In this document: piece after piece, positions 61,726-64,000 of the stretch
How the letters are laid out: every line of letters starts with the position of its first letter
How positions within the stretch are numbered: position 1 is the stretch's first letter
Source of the DNA: Sarcocystis neurona
Lineage: Eukaryota; Apicomplexa; Conoidasida; Eucoccidiorida; Sarcocystidae
Assembly: GCA_000727475.1 (NCBI GenBank)
Contig: KL647296.1
Span: 3,679,180 to 3,743,179 of the forward strand
Length of the DNA: 64,000 nucleotides
Direction of reading: 5' to 3'
The notes under the pieces: model-generated
The model's database searches: none
What the model saw: only the letters and a program-made list of their open reading frames with translations
Told to the model about the DNA's origin: nothing
Made by a program: the position numbers and the translations under genes

Positions 61726-61756
<31 letters not shown>

Positions 61757-62005
61757 AGAAAAGATAAACGGAGAGGTAAAGAGAAGGATAAAAGGGAAGT
61801 AAATGTGGGCAGGTCGATGTGTAGATGTGTGTAGGAGCAAGGGTTCGTCATGAGCAGCGCATGCGAGGGACGGAAGATAAGACATTCCAGGAAGAAGCGA
61901 GCGAAGTTCAAAAGAAGATGAAATGCAGAAGAAAACGAAAAAGAGAGGAACTTCAGAAAAGCAGAACGAGCCACCAAACATCGCCACAAAAATGCATCTG
62001 CCCAG
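56698..62005 (+). CDS. KRI1: KRI1-like ribosome-biogenesis protein (5' part; gene continues past the window)
   Basis: KRI1 is a nucleolar factor needed for 40S ribosomal subunit assembly. Supported exons: 56698-57313, 58623-58804 and about 60324-60483; a possible fourth, 61891-62005, fits only by phase (G|GA). Seen: exon 1 is Lys/Glu/Gln/Ser-rich and ends with IDRLAINRAFAEVYEQRKRR (from residue 170), the N-terminal KRI1 signature. Exon 2 has SSSSEEEDEDAELLSEKV, then SLLSKIKNRDACIYDSKVAF, matching the KRI1 block that ends in a conserved IYD...FF. Exon 3 has KKRPTTYADVVRETLSRHGA, the position of the KRI1 DYxRxxLL block. ATG 56698 has a good acaATGg context; the frame remains open upstream to 56656. 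An alternative exon 2 donor exists at 58797. The conserved C-terminal KRI1 domain is not in the window. Introns are long and repeat-filled. The family call is strong by motif order; exact exon edges are inference. Confidence 0.83.
57060..57200 (+). repeat. CAG/AGC tracts in KRI1 exon 1
   Basis: AGCAGCAGCAACAGCAGCAG at about 57054-57073 gives poly-Gln, followed by poly-Lys (AAGAAGAAG) and AGC-coded poly-Ser. These create a Gln-Lys-Ser low-complexity region just ahead of the conserved IDRLAINRAF segment. Confidence 0.8.
57829..57840. promoter_or_regulatory. GTGTACGTACAC palindrome in KRI1 intron 1
   Basis: Perfect 12-mer in the extended form GGTGTACGTACACC (57828-57841), inside the intron between KRI1 exons 1 and 2. 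Confidence 0.5.
58090..58530 (+). repeat. CTG/GCT-rich block in KRI1 intron 1
   Basis: Interrupted CTG repeats (CTGCTGCTGCTG, GCTGCTTCTGCC) that are open in more than one phase as Leu-, Ala- or Cys-rich frames, and as Gln/Ala/Ser-rich frames on the - strand. The block lies directly before the exon 2 acceptor at 58621-58622 and is treated as intronic because exons 1 and 2 join in phase without it. Confidence 0.7.
58980..59340 (+). repeat. ACATACAT/(TA)n microsatellite array in KRI1 intron 2
   Basis: Long run of ATACATACATAC, ATATACATAT and related units. The Tyr/Cys/Met/Ile-rich frames on both strands are shadows. Confidence 0.85.
60538..61740 (+). repeat. 1.2 kb minisatellite in KRI1 intron 3
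   Basis: About 14 diverged units of roughly 75-95 bp, each with GGATAGGTAGTAGAGACAGA, then AAACACATAGAGAGAGAGGG, then a variable (TA)n/(GT)n tract. Anchors fall near 60541, 60684, 60756, 60830, 60926, 61006, 61095, 61183, 61275, 61366, 61444, 61525, 61614 and 61706. The - strand is open for 507 codons across it purely because of the repeat. Confidence 0.92.
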
Positions 62006-64000
62006 GTACCCATAATCACACACACACACACACATACATACATTTGGTTACATACATATATACACATGTACATACACACACACATATATATAAATGTTGA
62101 GATTAGCACCATTATGTGTGTTTGCACGTATATTTCATAGGTAGATATGTAGTTCTCTCATTCTGTACATATATCTGTATATATAAATGTTCTGTAGAAT
62201 GTCTGTGTATTTGTCTATTTCCGTATTGCTATACATATATATGTATGTAGGCCGAAGGACTTACTAGCGAATACTAGATATATTATATGCGTCTGCGTCT
62301 TCTTTTCCTCAAGTATGTGAATCCAGACTGAAACAAAGATATATATACAGAGAGAGAGGGATATATATATATATATATGTGTATTTACTTATATGTATAT
62401 ATCTATATATAGAGAGTAGTAGTAGCTACAGGTGCGCGTGTATGCATGGATGTGTGTCCCTACGTATATATGTAGAAATATATGTGTCCTTATGTATCTG
62501 CAACGACTACGAATTGGTGCATATATCAATAAATGTAAATATTTAAAGATGCATGTATATATATTTGTTCGTGCGTAGGTATTGCTTCTTGCTGCATGTT
62601 CTTATCGACACACGACTCTGTGCTGCTGGCGGGTTGAGGCCCGGAATGGCCACCGGGCACCCGTTTTCCGAACAGAAGAGAACTTCTTCGTGTTCGCCTA
62701 TATGCCACATATACATATATAGATAGATAGATACAAAAAAATATATATATATGTATATAGATATGTAAGTGAGACACCGATTTGTAGATGTGTAGGCCGA
62801 TAGAGAGAGAGCGGCAGCGGTGCAGGTGGGGAGAAGAAGAACGTCCATCGCATGCGTGAAAGAGGCTCAAGACGTACACGATTTGCACACGTTTACGTAT
62901 TTGTATATGTGTATGCATGCGCGCGTTCACGTGGATATTTATCAGCTTGCGTCTGTATATAAAGAGAAAGAAAAACGGAGACACAGAGACACGGAGACAC
63001 AGAGACACGGAGACACGGAGACGGGGAGTGATAATAAGAGATTTTCGTTGTAGACGCGATGTGCGCGGGTGTCCTCGTCGATATAAAAAGAGCGGAGGAG
63101 AGGCACACAGAGCTGCGTAAAGAAACCAACACAGAGACACAGAGCCACGCCGATATATATATATATATATATATATGTGAACATATACTAGGTGTAGTGA
63201 GTTATACGTATATAGATGTCAATATACAGACGTACAGATATATAGATAGATCGAAACATATATATATATATATGTGTATATAGATGTAGTCGTATGTACA
63301 TATATATATATACCCATATGACTAGATATATAAAGATATAGAGAGAGATAGAGGGACACATATACATATATGTATTTATATGTGTATATAGATATATTCA
63401 TATAGATATAGATGCGTATGTAGGGGGAGATATATATATATGTATACATAGATATATATATGTATATTGTAGTTGTGTGTATATATGTAGATATATGGAT
63501 GTGTATTGATTTCTGAACTTCTGCATGTGTTTATTTATGTGTAGGTGATTGATGGGCAGATAATATTTACGTATCTGCTGAGGTATATTGGGGAAGAACA
63601 TACACGAAAGTTGATGCGTGGGCACCTACGCAAAGAAACAAATAAACCTGTCTGGTGTTATGAAGTATACGCAACACCTCTTCATATATACATGCTGATC
63701 AATATATCCATGTATACAGATATACATACTCAAGTTACACATATATATAGGTAGATAGATAGAGATATAGAGGTGTACAAATATTTGACCGTGGTTGATC
63801 TAATCTTCGTCCTTCCTACATATAGATATATATATTTATAAATCTCGTACATATATGTATATACATGTGAATGACGACGTGTACTGTATGTAGACACTCT
63901 CTCTTCTTCATAAGTCCTTCATGGCTATATATATATATATATATGTACGTGTTAACGTAGTTGGCCAAATCTTTCTCCTATATATATATATATATATATA
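62006..64000. other. Right edge: microsatellites, probably KRI1 intron
   Basis: (CA)n at 62019-62035, many (TA)n tracts, and ACACGGAGACACAGAGAC units near 62975-63025. A + frame at 63545-63754 follows TTTATGTGTAG and has a short non-repetitive start (IDGQIIFTYLLRYIGEEH), but its phase does not fit the candidate exon 4. No further KRI1 motif is found. Confidence 0.35.

Noticed and set aside
60538..61740. CRISPR-like array
   Set aside because: Regular repeats, but units vary, there are no unique spacers, and the setting is a eukaryotic intron.
60604..62127. 507-codon open frame on the minus strand
   Set aside because: It is a Tyr/Leu/Ser/Ile/His translation of the minisatellite units; the period of the peptide equals the DNA repeat period and no ordinary protein composition is present.

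Overview
This window looks like nuclear DNA of a coccidian apicomplexan, most likely Eimeria or a close relative. The signs are intron-rich genes with GT-AG boundaries, in-frame CAG/GCA/AGC tracts giving runs of Gln, Ala and Ser inside otherwise conserved proteins, abundant (TA)n/(CATA)n/(GTAT)n microsatellites in introns and intergenic DNA, and a short interstitial CCCTAAA-type telomere-like tract. The organism call is inference from these traits; no species-diagnostic gene is present.

Four conserved eukaryotic genes can be assembled with consistent splice phase. (1) About 7.0-10.7 kb, + strand: a cyclin-dependent kinase regulatory subunit (CKS1 family) behind a long low-complexity N-terminal extension. 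(2) 27.8-40.1 kb, + strand: glutathione reductase in eight exons, with a predicted signal peptide on exon 1 and three large low-complexity insertions. (3) 46.0-49.3 kb, - strand: translation elongation factor eEF1B (beta/delta type GEF) in three exons, with an acidic insertion in its C-terminal GEF domain. (4) 56.7 kb to beyond the right edge, + strand: the 5' half of a KRI1-like ribosome-biogenesis protein. A fifth locus at 14.4-17.8 kb is a 3.4 kb CAG-repeat block open in several frames; it is probably coding on the + strand but its frame is uncertain.

Layout: 0-7 kb, microsatellites, purine- and pyrimidine-rich DNA, no confident gene; 7-10.7 kb CKS; 10.7-14.3 kb, degenerate GATA/GGTA satellite and microsatellites; 14.3-17.8 kb CAG block; 18.7-27.5 kb, an island nearly free of microsatellites with weak ORFs and small tandem duplications; 27.8-40.1 kb glutathione reductase; 40.1-46 kb, repeat-poor with several 79-90 bp tandem duplications and a GAGTCGGCAGCG-type degenerate repeat; 46-49.3 kb eEF1B; 49.3-56.7 kb, unresolved, with a 117 bp inverted repeat; 56.7-64 kb KRI1, with a 1.2 kb minisatellite in intron 3. 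The genes are unrelated housekeeping functions (cell cycle, redox, translation, ribosome assembly) and do not form a pathway or operon.

The most interesting structural signal is a perfect 12-bp palindrome, GTGTACGTACAC. It occurs seven times, and six of the copies lie in introns, with at least one in each of the four recognised genes. No clear new biochemical system was found. The best leads are this palindrome, the secretory-type glutathione reductase with an altered NADPH-site motif, the CKS protein lacking the PEP hinge, and the interrupted eEF1B GEF domain.
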